Assembly: GCA_031761405.1 (NCBI GenBank)
Contig: JASEVX010000003.1
Location: forward strand, 113,527,044 to 113,591,043
Origin: Serripes groenlandicus
Taxonomy: Eukaryota; Mollusca; Bivalvia; Cardiida; Cardiidae
Direction of reading: 5' to 3'
DNA: 64,000 nt
Both the position numbers and the translations under genes were made by a program. Shown piece after piece: positions 23,015 to 35,213 of this stretch; the first letter of the stretch is position 1; the number at the start of each line of letters is the position of its first letter. The notes under the pieces were generated by a model. That model saw only the letters and a program-made list of their open reading frames with translations. It was not told the origin of the DNA and did no database searches.

Positions 23015-23550
23015 GTCCAATCTGATCAATAAACACATTTTGGATAAAAAAAAAATGAAACTACTAGAAATTCAGCCTGTTGAAAGAAAAGTAATGTGTT
23101 TTACTGATAGCCCCCATATCATGACATCATTTCTTTTAAACAATCATGACTCATTTGAGTTTGATCAATAAACAAATTTTGGTTAAAAAAAAGATGAATC
23201 TACTAGAAATGCAGCCTGTTGAAAGACAAGTAATGTGTTTTACTGATAGTCCACATATATATGACATCATTTCTTTAAAACAATGGACTCATTTGAGATT
23301 GATCAATAAACACATTTTGGATTAAAAAAAAAGATAAATCTACTAGAAATTCAGCCTGTTGAAAGAAAAGTAATGCGTTTTATTGATAGCCCACTGGCAC
23401 ATGACATCATTCCTTTAAAACAATGGACTCATTTGAGTTTGATCAATAAACAAATTTTGGATAAAAAAAAGATGAAACTACTAGAAATTCAGCCTATTGA
23501 AAGAAAAGTTATGTGTTTTACTGATAGTCCACATATAACACCATTTGAAG
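23015..23550 (+). repeat. Four copies of a ~138-bp tandem repeat
   Basis: Units start near 'TTTGATCAATAAACA' at about 23020, 23160, 23298 and 23440 and share 'CTACTAGAAATTCAGCCTG', 'GAAAGAAAAGTAATG' and 'TTTTACTGATAG'. Copies are about 85-95 % alike by eye. Confidence 0.85.
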
Positions 23551-26230
23551 GCATGAAAGTGTTTTCCTCTCTTTCAGGTTGGAGGATAAATGGCTTAAGA
23601 CATTTACTATGTATACCCCAAAACCAGGATAAACTGATTCTGGTCATACTTTCATGATTTGACAAAGACTAGGTCATAGACATAAACTGTTAAACTGTAC
23701 AATGTAAAAAAATAATGTAAATTGAAGGCAAATAATTTGAAATTGACTGTAGTTTTGTTTGTTTGCTACATTTACTGCAATAAATAGATAAACTTCTTAA
23801 AGTCAATACAACTAGACAGTCGAAGATATGATAGTTTAGCTATTTTCTTGAGTGGAGTCAACATTTGACAAGACGGCTTCGGCTTCGGCTTCAAATGACA
23901 GATACAGACAAAAACGATACACACCATGTGCCGTCACGCGATGTGACGAAAGCATCGTGGAACGTTCCCAACAGATACTAAACAAATAATTTAGAAATGA
24001 AGTTATATTTTTAAGCAAATTATTGATATAATAAATAGCTTACCTTGAAATGAAGCTATGCCGATACAGAAACAGAATGCATAATTCGTCCTTTTCAGTT
24101 AAAATAATATCCGAGGCCAGTGTAACGAACGATAACTTCCGTTGAAATATTTACAATCATTTTCAAGTGTTTATTGCTTCTCTATATTGCAAAGATATAA
24201 AATCCATGAAATAATGATGACCGGTACAAAAGAATAGCCGACTTAGCCTTCATAAAGTCCTTCCAGTGAATGAAATCCATTTGTGACGAGTCTAACTATC
24301 TTTACCTACCATTCCTGTCGTTTTCCTTTTGTTATTTATTTATTACTTGCCTTACAATGACGTTACTTTTCGTTGCAATGACGTCACATTTGGATGTGTT
24401 TACTTCCGGTTGAGAAAATATTATTTTAAAAATAGAAAACGAGTGCAATTACACGCAAATTATCACATATCAGATTCCTTGTTTCATTCCTTTATCGAGA
24501 AGGAATTTAATTTAATTTTTCTCTCTAGTTCTAAGTATTTTTTTATTTGTCAAAACATACGAATATCGTGTTTGTGGGTTTTACCGGTTACGAAATGAAT
24601 AGGTTACGATAATTTGTCCGTCCAGTAAGACCGGAAGCAAAATGGCCGAAAAAAAGTGCTATGGGGTTGAGATTTGATATGTGAAAAACAGTAAGATTGT
24701 ACTGAATTCTCGTTGTTTTGATCTCGTAAGATGTGTTCGTACGTGTAACCTATAGGCGTGCTTCGCTCGAGCTTTCACACGTATTATATGTTGTGATCGG
24801 TGAATAATTCCCCGCGAACTGCAGTTAGCCCCTTGCTTGCAGCACGATCAGTTATTTACGTCAATTACGATTCCTACCGACCTAAGCAAAGAAAATAAAA
24901 ATCATCATCAGGTTAAGCTTATATTTAACTTTAAAATATAGCCAAGATTTTACATCCATGAAAATATGATGACAGGTACAACAAATAATCAACTTGCCCT
25001 TCATAAAGTACTTCAAATAAAACGATTCCATAATTCACGGAACTACATTTGTGACAAGCCAAACTAACGTTTCCTATAATTTCTGTCGTTTTCCTTTCGG
25101 TTCATTTAGTTTAAACTTATTATTTTTACATCGATTGTGAAACAAAAAAAACAAAAAAATCCCAAAGTCAAGACCCACTCGCGTGAAATAAACTGAAATG
25201 CATGGTTAATCAAACACTAACTTAAAACTTTGAAACATAAATTTGAGCCAGTCCACGACAAAACCTGTATTAGTGACATAACGTATGACGTTGGGAATTT
25301 CCAATTTTATGACGTCACATTTTTCGTCAACGTCGGTTTACCGTAAATAGTATTATCTTGAATTAAATTTCCAAAGTTTCGACAGTGTTTAATAGATGCA
25401 AATACTGGATTTCATTCGTAATGGATTCTGAATTGGAGGTAAGATCACTTATGTAACTTTTATTAACACACATAACAAATAAATGTGATTTATTTCGAAG
25501 AAAACATTGAAAACACGACGATTGCCCTTGGCGATCTTCAAGGGAAAAAAATAGCGGGCTGTTTAAAACAAAAATGACTTTGTACACGAATCCACATAAA
25601 ATTTATAATTTTTAGGACAGATGTACACAACGCACTTTATTATACACATTTAAGTACTAGATAGGTCTAGCGTAAATCTCCTAAAGATATAATGCCGCTT
25701 AGAGACGATGTTTGTGATTCATGCGAAAAGCTGAGGAGAAAACGAGTTATGGATTCAATATCAGAATAAGAAAAACTTCAAAGTGCAGATGCTTTAAGGG
25801 ATCATGTTATGATATTCATTTACAGGAAATACCAGCACTTCACCTTCACTTCGACAGCATTGTTCGTCTACCATTTGCCGAAATTTCAAGAATATATATC
25901 TAGCCGATTTTTAATAAACCACAATGCAGTTAAACGTCTGTCGCGCTTCGGAACGTACACTGCAGAATTAAAGCTAGATACGCATCTAGGGTAATAATGT
26001 GAACACACCACATGTTTTCATTATAATGATCAATTTCAATCTTTTAAGTACCCCCTTTCTTCTACCCCCTAGTAAATAATGGTAGGTTGTATTTTTTTGC
26101 TTCTCTTTAAAGATTCAAAGTAGCTACGATATTGCAATTTATATAGTAAATACATTAAAAATACAACAAAAGAATACTTGCATTTGTACTAGATGGCGAG
26201 AATGATATTTTCAACAATATCGATATGTGC
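23551..26230. other. Mostly unique sequence; diverged duplication at 24175-24355 / 24943-25130
   Basis: The two segments share 'ATCCATGAAA', 'GATGAC.GGTACAA', 'CCTTCATAAAGT' and 'TCTGTCGTTTTCCTTT' in order. Short ATG-started, coding-looking runs occur (24641 'ATGGCCGAAAAAAAG', + strand; 25692-25769, + strand, 25 codons with a CxxC), but none has a convincing donor site. I list none as a gene. Confidence 0.35.
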
Positions 26231-26236
26231 TATCGT

Positions 26237-26490
26237 GAGAATTTGTCAGTAACGCAACATATACAAATTTCGTGAATCAATGAGTAGTGACGGGTTGATA
26301 CTTACTCATATATGCGAAGATGGTTACATTTCAGGTATAGATCCAATTCGGGCAGTGAGCCATGACACATTGTCAGTAACGCAACATATATGCACATTTC
26401 GTGAATCAATGAGTAGTGACGGGTTGAAAGATAATTACATTTCATGTGTAGATCCTATTCGAGCAGTGAGCCATGACAAAAGGTCATGGA
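26237..26490 (+). repeat. Two-copy tandem duplication with a shared open frame
   Basis: Each copy carries 'TTGTCAGTAACGCAACATAT', 'TTTCGTGAATCAATGAGTAG', 'GACGGGTTGA' and 'GCAGTGAGCCATGAC'. From ATG 26280 the + frame is open through both copies, and the shared peptide includes IDPIRAVSHD / VDPIRAVSHD. Several differences are at third codon positions. I do not recognise a protein family. Confidence 0.45.
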
Positions 26491-26574
26491 TTGTTCTATT
26501 ATCCAATATAGGGATAAGCATAACAATATGCGCCCGTTTTGATTATAAGTAAAATCCTGACACACCACCAGTTC

Positions 26575-26650
26575 GAAGGCAAAGTTAGCGGTTTAACAAG
26601 AGCGTTGAACTCGTAATGCTAAGGTCCTGAGTTCGAGTTGTAATGCATTA
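26575..26650 (+). pseudogene. tRNA-Thr-like pseudogene or SINE head
   Basis: The segment resembles tRNA-Thr: a D-arm-like TTAGCGGTTTAACAAGAGC, an anticodon loop CTCGTAA (CGU) and a T-arm-like GAGTTCGAGT. The acceptor stem halves do not pair and the anticodon stem is poor. It is more likely a decayed tRNA-derived sequence than an active gene. Confidence 0.4.
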
Positions 26651-26839
26651 CATGTACATCTTTTTATTTTATGTTCTTGATGTTGTTTCTACGTAATTAC
26701 TTAACTTCGTGATATTATATTTACCTGCAAAGGTATAAATGTGTCATACAAATGTAGAACGATGTATTATAGCATACACAGCCATGCAGTCGAAGTCGTA
26801 TTATAGCGATGATGATGATGATGATATATTATTATACTC

Positions 26840-27310
26840 CCGCAAACGTAGTTTGAAGGGGATATACTGGAATCAGCCTGTCGGTCGGTCGGTCGGTCGG
26901 TCGGTTGGTTGGTCGGTCGGTTGGTTGGTCAGTCGGTCGGTCTGTCCGCAAAATCTGTTCCGCTGTACTCCTCCTTCAGTTTCTACCTGATTTACTTGAT
27001 ACTTGGCATAAATGTTAATCAGGAGTAGTAGATGTGCAAGACGCAAATTTCATGTCCCTGTGACCTTCACCTTGACATCTGACCTTGAAATAGGATTTTT
27101 TTTTGTTAAAATCTAATCTGTTGTACTCCTTCAGTTTCAACCTGATTTACTTCATACTTGGCATTCATACTTGGCATAAATGTTAATCAGGAGTAGTATT
27201 TGTGCAAGACGCAAATTTCATGTCCCTGTGACCTTCACCTCTGACCTTGAAATAAGATTTTTTTTCTTAAAATCTGATCTGGTGCGACATACTCCTCCTT
27301 CAATTTCAAC
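26840..27310 (+). repeat. GGTC-microsatellite repeat with duplicated module
   Basis: A (GGTC/GGTT)n run at 26880-26945 is followed by two modules (from about 26965 and 27125). They share 'GTACTCCT', 'TTCAACCTGATTTACTT', 'ATACTTGGCATAAATGTTAA' and 'TTTCATGTCCCTGTGACCTT'. No coding signal. Confidence 0.65.
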
Positions 27311-28585
27311 CGGATTCATTGAATAAAGAATGTGGTTCATTTTCTTCTTGTTTGTTTGTTTTCTGAAACTAGAAAACTAAATAAAAACTTATTTCATGAG
27401 GAAATAGTACTTTATGCGGATTGTATTTTATGAATTAGAAAATGTTCTTGACAAAATTTCTTTAAAATTAGATTTGTATATTGCTTTTTGATATCATCTT
27501 AGTATTTCTTTTTGATACTGATATTCAAATTGTCTGAGTCAAAGATAATACTGTGAGATATAATATGTGTCAGGGGTTGGGGCGGGGGTATTAATCACCT
27601 TTAGTGATAGTTCTAGTTATCACTATTTCTGTCAAGGCTTTTGATGATCTTTATGTAATATAGTTATAATGAATATTAAGATGAAGAAAACAATGACATC
27701 TAAATATAAAACAAACAAATAAAATAAATAAAACTTGAATAAATATATGCATACATACAAATAGATCAAAGCTAAGATGCTATTATCATACTTTTGAGTT
27801 AAACCAATATGTATTTATATATTTAACTGTACCGAGACGTTCCGAATTTTAAACAACATTTCTGGGAGATTATAAAAATTGTGAGTACAATGGAGGCGGG
27901 CCACGGTAGTAAAGTCAATCTGACGTCGCCGTTTGGAGGGAAATGAGTAGGTTTGAAAACGTGAATAAACATTTTAACAACTGTTATATCAACTCAATTG
28001 TTTCATCAACTTCCCCAGACGCCATTGCTTAAAGACATTCCGAAGCATTTGTTCACCGAAATGTCTAACATGTTATGTGTAACGCATGACAATTATTATG
28101 GGGTAAAAACGACACTCAAACTGTTCCTTTCAACGTCGGAACTGGCTCCTTTGTAAGTGACATTAGTTTTCCACTTATTACTCACCTCTAACTATAAACA
28201 AAAGTGTATGTATATATCGCTAGTGACTGCTTGCCTATGCATCAACTCGTTTCTATGACAACGATTTATAACTAAACTTATGACAAAATTAGAAATATTA
28301 ATTCGCCATAAGGCACAGCAAAAACAAATATACGTATGGTATGAATTTCCGAAATATGTATTAACTAATGTTTTACGTCTATTTTTATACTGTATCATTT
28401 GTAATAAAATAACTGTTCGGGAATAAATAAATTAAGATATCCATTTTTAGTAGGGAATAGATAAGTTGATGATTATTGTAAAAAAAAACGTTGTCAATTT
28501 TAATTCCGATGACTGCGTTTCAGCTAAATATCGCAATGTGCGTTCCGACGCTGGACATCGGTAAAACGGCATTCTGATTTACTAA
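27311..28585. other. Unassigned
   Basis: AT-rich, largely unique. A short, locally GC-rich pair lies at 27889 (+, 'ATGGAGGCGGGCCACGG') and about 28030 (minus, 'ATGGCGTCTGGGGAAGTTG'). They could be divergent 5' ends, but both frames close within 20 codons and no clear donor is present. Confidence 0.25.
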
Positions 28586-29493
28586 CTAGAATGGAGTGCT
28601 CCCCGGAGCACGTGTGTCACCTGCCGGGGCTTTGTCAGAAAATTTTAATTTTTGACAGAAAAGGGGCAATAACTCTCGATATAAAAATATTTTGATTATC
28701 CCCGTTTTGTGAACCAATCACACACATTGAAATAAACATTTGTACATTGATATAAACATTTGTCAGAAGTTTCAATGTAATCCTTTGAGTATAAAAAAAG
28801 TTATTTGAAAACGTGACGAAAAAGTGTGACGAAAAAGTGTGACGGACGGACAGACAGACGCCGGATAAAAAAAAAAGTAATCCCTAAGTGCCCACCATGC
28901 TACGCAATATGAATGAAATAATTTTTGACAGAAAAGGGGCAATAAGTCTGATATAATAATATTTGGATTATCCCTCTTTTGTGAAGCCATCACAAATGTT
29001 AATATAAACAATTGCCAGAAGTTTCAATTCAATCCCTTGAGTAGAAAAAAAGTTATTTGAAAATTTGAAAGTGTGACGTGACGTGACGTGACGTGACGAA
29101 AAAGTGTGACGGACGGACAGACAGACGCCGGAAAGTGTGACGGACGGACAGACAGACGCCGGATAAAAAAAAAAGTAATCCCTAAGTGCCCACCATGCTA
29201 CGCAATATGAATGAAATAATTTTTGACAGAAAAGGGGCAATAAGTCTGATATAATAATATTTGGATTATCCCTCTTTTGTGAAGCCATCACAAATGTTAA
29301 TATAAACAATTGCCAGAAGTTTCAATTCAATCCCTTGAGTAGAAAAAAAGTTATTTGAAAATTTGAAAGTGTGACGTGACTTGACGTGACGTGACGTGAC
29401 GTGACGAAAAAGTGTGACGGACGGACAGACAGACGCCGGACAAAAAAAAAAGTAATCCCTAAGTACCTACCATGCTACGCAGGTGACACAAAA
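28586..29493 (-). mobile_element. Helentron-like element, inverted copy
   Basis: Minus-strand relative of 17560-18983. On the + strand it starts at CTAG (28586-28589), hairpin GTGCTCCCCGGAGCAC and 'GTGTCACCTGCC', and ends at 'GCAGGTGACACA' (about 29490). It has two and a half interior modules instead of three and a half. Confidence 0.8.
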
Positions 29494-30085
29494 ATCGGCT
29501 CGACAGATATTTTTGAAATTCTGGCAATTTGTAGTAGAAAAGGTGATCGTAATGATATGTATTTTTTTAAAACATCTTTTGGGTAAATGCTTAGTAAATT
29601 AAAAAATATGCAATTACTTTGGAAATATTCCAGCGAAATTTTCATTAAAAATCGGGTATTTGTATCTGAATCGTCATGGCAGATACATTACATTTATATC
29701 ATGACACAGGTAACTGTATTCTCTATAATTCCCTGCTATTGGTGTTTCAATACAAATTCAAACAAGACAGTAGAAGGGGCTGTTATTTCACAAAAAGATA
29801 CGTTTTAACGTATTTAAAGATACGTTTTTTTATTTTTCTTATGACAGTTGGTATGTTATATCGTAATTAAGAGACTTTATGTAGGACTATTTGGCTAATT
29901 CTGGTATCATTATGAAGGTAAAAGGTTGATATTTTAGGAAATACAAAAAACTGAAAAATAATTTTTTGTCACTAATACAGGTTTTGTCGTGGACTGGCTC
30001 ATTTATTTTCATATACATATATCATAACTAAGTGTTTCAAAACAATCGCAGCCGTAAAATGTTCGATGCTTTTACATCTGTCATT
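29494..30085. other. Unassigned; right part shared with 62.2-62.4 kb
   Basis: No gene supported. About 29990-30088 matches 62250-62335 in order ('CATAACT.AGTGTTT', 'AAACAA.CGCA', 'AATATGTTC'/'AAATGTTCGATG'). Confidence 0.4.
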
Positions 30086-30088
30086 ATC

Positions 30089-30320
30089 TTAACCCTTTCC
30101 CTCATATAGACGCTTTCTGATGCCTCTGCAGCAGACCGTTTTTTATGAAAACATAGTGACACAAGAAGAAATTGCACAAAACGTGCAATTTCTCCTTTTG
30201 CCACAATGTTTTCCACTTTTTGTCATAGGTTATCCATTCAATTATGGAGATTTTCTACTTTTTGACAAAATACGTTCAAAGTCGTCTGCTGCAGAATTGC
30301 CGTATGAGGGAAAGGCTTAA
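30089..30320 (+). mobile_element. Family A TTAA MITE with a paralogous empty site
   Basis: TTAA at 30089-30092 and 30317-30320. Sequences on both sides match one continuous stretch at about 62250-62400, where the element is absent. Confidence 0.85.
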
Positions 30321-31131
30321 TAACAACTTGTCTCCTCCAAGGTGAAATCTGAAAAACGAATAAAAATATAGTCGCCGGCTTCTACAAATAAAGAGGGGAT
30401 ATCTTCCATATTCGCCCAAGGCTACCATAATAGTTGTTGTACTATTTAAGTTCAAACATTACAAACAACAATCAAAATGTTCGGATTCTAGAACGTCTGA
30501 ATAAATAAGTATGACCCCCACATTTAACCTCCGTAACACAGAATTGGTTTTATAGTTAAATCGAATAATATCATTGCAAGGAAAATATCCAAAAAAATCT
30601 CTTGTATCTGTATATAGAAATAATAATAGCTTTCCTAGCTTGATATCCTAATTTTAGTTGAACTGAGAACCAAGACAACTTTGGTGTAAAATGCTTACCT
30701 ATGTATTTATAACATGATTTTATTCTGTTATGATATTTGGGTGCATTACTAGTCCAAGTTGGTGGATTCAGTTTGATGTTTATTAAGTAACTGTTATTAT
30801 TTTATTATATGGACAGACTCCCTTTAAAGATGGCTGCATGCACTATATATAAGGGGTCAAGATGAGTAACTCTGTATTCAAGGTTTCAAGGTTTATTTGA
30901 ATAAGTCATGGCCCATATGGGCATGTGACAACATGAAACGGTACATGAATACAAAATAATACAAAATGGCAAATAATATGTAAAAACAAAATAATACAAA
31001 ATGGCAAATAATATACAACAAATTATAAATGGTAATACAACTCCATGATGTAATGGAGGATGAGAGAGAAAAATCAAAATCAAAAATCATTGCGAAAAAA
31101 AAAGAAAAGACTTAAGTCTAACAAGTTAGCA

Positions 31132-31466
31132 TTATTTAAATAATAACATAATATTTTTGCAAAATATGGCAAGTTTCATAAGGATATTCCTATTACTTTG
31201 GTTCATTATGTTTTCAAATTTTAAAGCACTTGGATGTTCATAGGAATATTTATCAAGATACAACTTTCTTGTATTAACTAAATGTGAACATACAAAAAGA
31301 TAATGGAATTCGTCACCTAGAGAGTTACTAGGACATAGGTTACAAGTTCTAAGTTCTCTTGGAATATCATCGAATCTTCCTTTTTCAATAGGAAGTTTGT
31401 GATTCATACTTCTAAATTTAAAGAGAATTAAAGCTAAATTCATAGGTAACTTGCTGAGGTATGGCT
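31132..31466 (-). pseudogene. LINE ORF2 C-terminal domain, frameshifted
   Basis: Continuation of the same ORF2 in another frame. The upstream frame ends ...YKQEF-LF-stop, and the adjacent frame continues EPYLSKLPMNLALILFKFR with no gap, so a one-base change in the T-rich 'TTTTTGTTTTGAG' stretch explains the break. It carries a zinc-knuckle-like CNLCPSNSLGDEFHYLFVC followed by SH, as in the C-terminus of many jockey/CR1-type ORF2 proteins. Confidence 0.8.
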
Positions 31467-33312
31467 CAAAACAAAAATTCCTGTTTATAAATCCTGTAAT
31501 TTAGACATTTACTGGAATTATTAATTGTACTTCTCCAATTTTGTATAAAATGATCACGCAGTCTTAAGTTGACAGTACTCCTGAATGAAGCAGGAGAGTC
31601 CACTTTTTGATTTATCCAAAAATGCGACAATCCAAGATCATTTAATTTTTTTTGAATAAAACAGACCCAATCTGATTTAATATTATTCAGAGTATATAAG
31701 TTATGAGTTGTTCTATATAGAATGCTGGTTATCTTATCATGTTTAGAATTAACAATTTTACCCCAGTAATTAAGAACTCTACTTTTAATTTGTGTTGAAA
31801 GTGGGGTAATACCCAACTCCCCATAAATCATAACATTTGGAGTACTCTGTTTCAACTGTAGAATTATCTTGAGGTATTTTAATTGAAATTTATCCACAAC
31901 ACTCACATCTTCAACACCCCAAACTTCGGACCCATACAATAAAATGGGTGCTATCATTGTATCAAATAAGTGTAATTGCATATCTATTGGCAAATTAAGT
32001 TTCCTAGATTTTCTAATTACAGAAAACATGGCTTTACGGGCTTGATCAATAAGGAATGTTTTAGTTCTGCTGAATTTACCATTAAACGAAAATTGGACCC
32101 CCAAATATGAAAAATGATCAACAATCTCAAGGACAGTTCCCTCATAGTGAAAGTTAGGCATATTACGCAAACCTCTTTTGGTTTTCCAAAATATAATAAC
32201 TTTGGTTTTATTTGTATTCACTTGAAGATTCCAAAGCTTGCAGTAATCAGACATAGCATTTAATGCTAACTGAAGCTGCTGAGAGCTCTCTGACAATATT
32301 ACAGTGTCGTCTGCGTATAAGAGTAGATATAGTTTAAGATAAACTTCCACTTCATCATCACTTAACATATCATTTATATTTTCTTTTAGAGACTGCAAAC
32401 CTTCATATTTATCAGACATAAAATTAGTTAGATCATTCAAGAAAAGAGAAAACAATATTGGAGTTAAGTTTTCACCTTGTCTTACTCCAGTATGACTAGT
32501 GAAATAATCTGAAATTGCATTTTTCGAACTAACGCATGACTTAGCCTTGTCGTACATATTGTGAATTATTTTAAAGCATTTCCCGTCAATATTGTAACTT
32601 AATAATTTATGCCACAGGGCCGTGCGATTTACAGAATCAAAGGCCTTGCGATAATCTACGAATGCACAATACAATTTTTTTCCATGTGCTAGATATACGT
32701 CCACTAGAAGTTTTAAAGAAAATATGTGATCAACAGTACTATAGTGCTTCCTGAAACCTGCTTGTTCTTCACATAGAATGTTGTTTGATTCCAAGAAGTC
32801 ATTTAATCTGTTATTAAGTACAGATGTGAAAAGTTTTCCAAAACAACTGAGTATTGTTATACCCCTGTAATTATCCGGATCATTAACATCTCCTTTATTT
32901 TTATAAAATGGTAAGATAACCCCCTTGCTCCACACATCCGGAAAGATACCAGAGTCTAATATAATGTTAAAAAGCAGTTTAAGTACAGCCAGTAGATTAG
33001 CAGGAGCATTTTTGAGATACTCATTAATAATATTATCAAATATAGATGGACATTTATTATTCTTTAGCGCCCTTATAGCTTTATCTATTTCTTGCTCCGT
33101 AAATTGCGAATTCAGTGCCTCATTAAACGATGATACGTTGTTAACATTAAAATCTTCTAAGTCGTTTTCATTTCTAAGAAGATCTGCATTCAAATTACTG
33201 AAATGCTCATGGAAAGCCTCATTAGTTATTTTATTTATTATCACTTTTTTATCTGAAGAATATTTATTTAATAAACTCCAATAAGATTTAGGATCACTAT
33301 GTTTAACAACTA
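31467..33312 (-). pseudogene. LINE ORF2 reverse transcriptase (partial)
   Basis: It encodes RNA-dependent DNA synthesis for target-primed reverse transcription. The frame is open from the truncation at 33312, upstream of any true start codon, to a stop near 31466, about 615 codons. Visible blocks in order: NYRGITILSCFGKLF (RT block 1-2), EEQAGFRKHYSTVDHIF, CAFVDYRKAFDSVNR (motif A with catalytic Asp), GVRQGENLTPILFSLFLNDL (motif B), LLLYADDTVIL (motif C, both catalytic Asp), then LYGSEVWG in the thumb/C-terminal region. All key RT residues are intact, so the inactivating changes are the 5' truncation and the frameshift at the 3' end of this frame. Confidence 0.9.
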
Positions 33313-33319
33313 GAGTAAC

Positions 33320-33985
33320 ATGAAACCTCTAAGAGTTGTTTCCCATAATATAACACATCTCCCTTTTTTTTAAATGAAGAAACAACAACATAATGAAGAT
33401 GCCTTTTGACAACTCTTATGTTACAGGATAAAGTTTGGCATTACTTCATGTCAAAGCTTGCTTTGATTTCAGGATAATATTAATGGGCTATAGTGTTACT
33501 TCTCACGTTGAACCTGTCTAAATTAATGGTAGCTAATTTGACACGGTCAGTCTGGTGTCAGGTTGCTTTCTTGACCGACACATAGATTAATGGGCTTCTG
33601 CTTATCTTTCCCTTTCCTACTTTGAATATGAAATAAGGCAACTAGTATAAATTTAATACATAATAACATATTTATGACGAATATACTTTGCGCAGCAGAT
33701 ACAGTCTTTTTATTTTACTATAATGTTTTCTTTGTACATGTAAAATCATAGTCGCTGTGGTGGTTTCACCTTTCTACCTGATCTTGTTTTGCTGAACATT
33801 TGTGAAAAGATGGAAAATTCAATACTTGATCAGATATAACATTATGGCGTAATGATAACAGGCATTATACCATGTTGGAAATAATATTGGCCGAGCTTAG
33901 GTTTGTGAACTCCAAACCCTGGAACGACTGAGCTACCAGGAATCGGTACAATACAACTGAATTATACCAACTTATTCGAATAAGA
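33320..33985. other. Unassigned
   Basis: No gene is visible. A short 'GGTGTCAGGTTGC' / 'GACCGACAC' stretch near 33553-33585 may be a SINE tail fragment. Confidence 0.35.
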
Positions 33986-33987
33986 GT

Positions 33988-34205
33988 TTAATTCTTTCCC
34001 ACATACAACACATCTGCAGCAGGCGTTTTTAAAATTATGAAAACCCTTTATAAATGGAAGTACAATTACTGAATCATGTAGAAACTATTGTGTCAGAAGG
34101 AGGAATTGCTCTTTTATGAGCAACTTCTCCCTTTGCCACATTTTATTTTCAAAAATCCTCTGCTGCAGATGCGTCAAAGGACGTCTATTAGTGGGGAAGG
34201 GTTAA
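33988..34205 (+). mobile_element. Family A TTAA MITE, diverged
   Basis: TTAA at 33988-33991 and 34202-34205. Ends are TTCTTTCCCACATAC and 'GTGGGGAAGGG'. A central hairpin is present. Confidence 0.75.
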
Positions 34206-34336
34206 CTTTAGTTTGCATGCTGTTTATTGTAATTCCGTTCAGTAAACGATTTCTATCGCTAAAATTTGAATCACAGAACATATGCGTAGTTTAGATCCCG
34301 ATCACTCTTGATAATCGCTTGGTTAAAGGGACATAT

Positions 34337-34582
34337 CGAGGGCTTGGCGTGAAACGGTTGTAACTAAAATTGGTAAGTTTTTACCAAGGTTAATCACCTC
34401 GCCATAAAGTCTTTATAAGCGTTAAATCATTTTTCTTGGTAAACGATGGAAATTTAGGTGCCATTGCTCGTTCTGAGCAATGGCACCTAAATTTGCATTG
34501 TCTTCAAAAGGGTCGAAATTGCCCCTAAACCAGGGTTTTCAAAATAGGTTTTAAGTTACAACTGTTTCACGCCAAGCCCTCG
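34337..34582. mobile_element. Family B MITE
   Basis: Complete copy with CGAGGGCTTGGCGTGAAACG ends and the GTGCCATTGCTC inner hairpin. Flanks are ATAT and ATGT, so the duplication is imperfect here. Confidence 0.85.
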
Positions 34583-35213
34583 ATGTATTGTCTGTAATCC
34601 TAGCACCAAATATGTACACCATGATGCAATATTTTGTCAACATTTTAAGCGAATTCGTAAATCTTCATAGTTATCTGTACTATCTGTGTATAAGCTAGGG
34701 CTCGATCGGGTTCGAATCCCGTGATGAGCGGGTTCTGCCTTTGGGATTTTTGGCAGTACTGTTTATGTCTCCACGAAGCAGACATCGAGCGTGATTAATA
34801 TAAGTTTAAAGCTTGTTTCGCAATTTGATGTAAAATAAATAATTTTAAACTAAGATAGGGCTGTTATGACGTCACAGCTGAGAGGTTGTTTTGACATATA
34901 CACATGGAATGGTAAATCACACAACTTTGACCATACAGTATATATCTTACGTTTAAATTTGATTACTTGAATAATGGACTGGGCAGTCTGCTTTGTTGAA
35001 ATCTTACCTCATTGTATATTAAATAACTTTTATTTTTATTTTTATTTCAACTTTAAGTGTTTGTTTGTTTGTACACAAAGACTCGACACGTGAAAATAGC
35101 ACGCAGCATGCGTAGATAAACATGCGTAGATAAACAGTATAACCATGCCTAGATAAACATGCGTAGATAAACATGCGTAGATAAACATGGGTAGTTAAAG
35201 GATAATGCAGATA
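34583..35213. other. SINE-like fragment and 14-bp minisatellite
   Basis: A B-box-like 'GGTTCGAATCCCG' at about 34709 suggests a decayed tRNA-derived sequence (34690-34790). At 35107-35195 the unit CATGCGTAGATAAA repeats five or six times. No gene. Confidence 0.45.

Larger units (their letters stand above)
30864..33319 (-). mobile_element. Non-LTR retrotransposon, 5'-truncated, 7-bp target duplication
   Basis: The element body is 30871-33312 on the minus strand, flanked by GAGTAAC at 30864-30870 and 33313-33319. The 3' end has a short tandem tail (CCTTGAAA, CCTTGAAT) in place of poly(A), as in CR1/L2-like elements. The 5' end begins mid-ORF2, the usual result of incomplete reverse transcription. 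No apurinic endonuclease domain remains. The clade is not certain from motifs alone. Confidence 0.85.

Noticed and set aside
26575..26650. Functional tRNA-Thr gene
   Set aside because: Only the anticodon loop and parts of the D and T arms fit; the acceptor stem does not pair.
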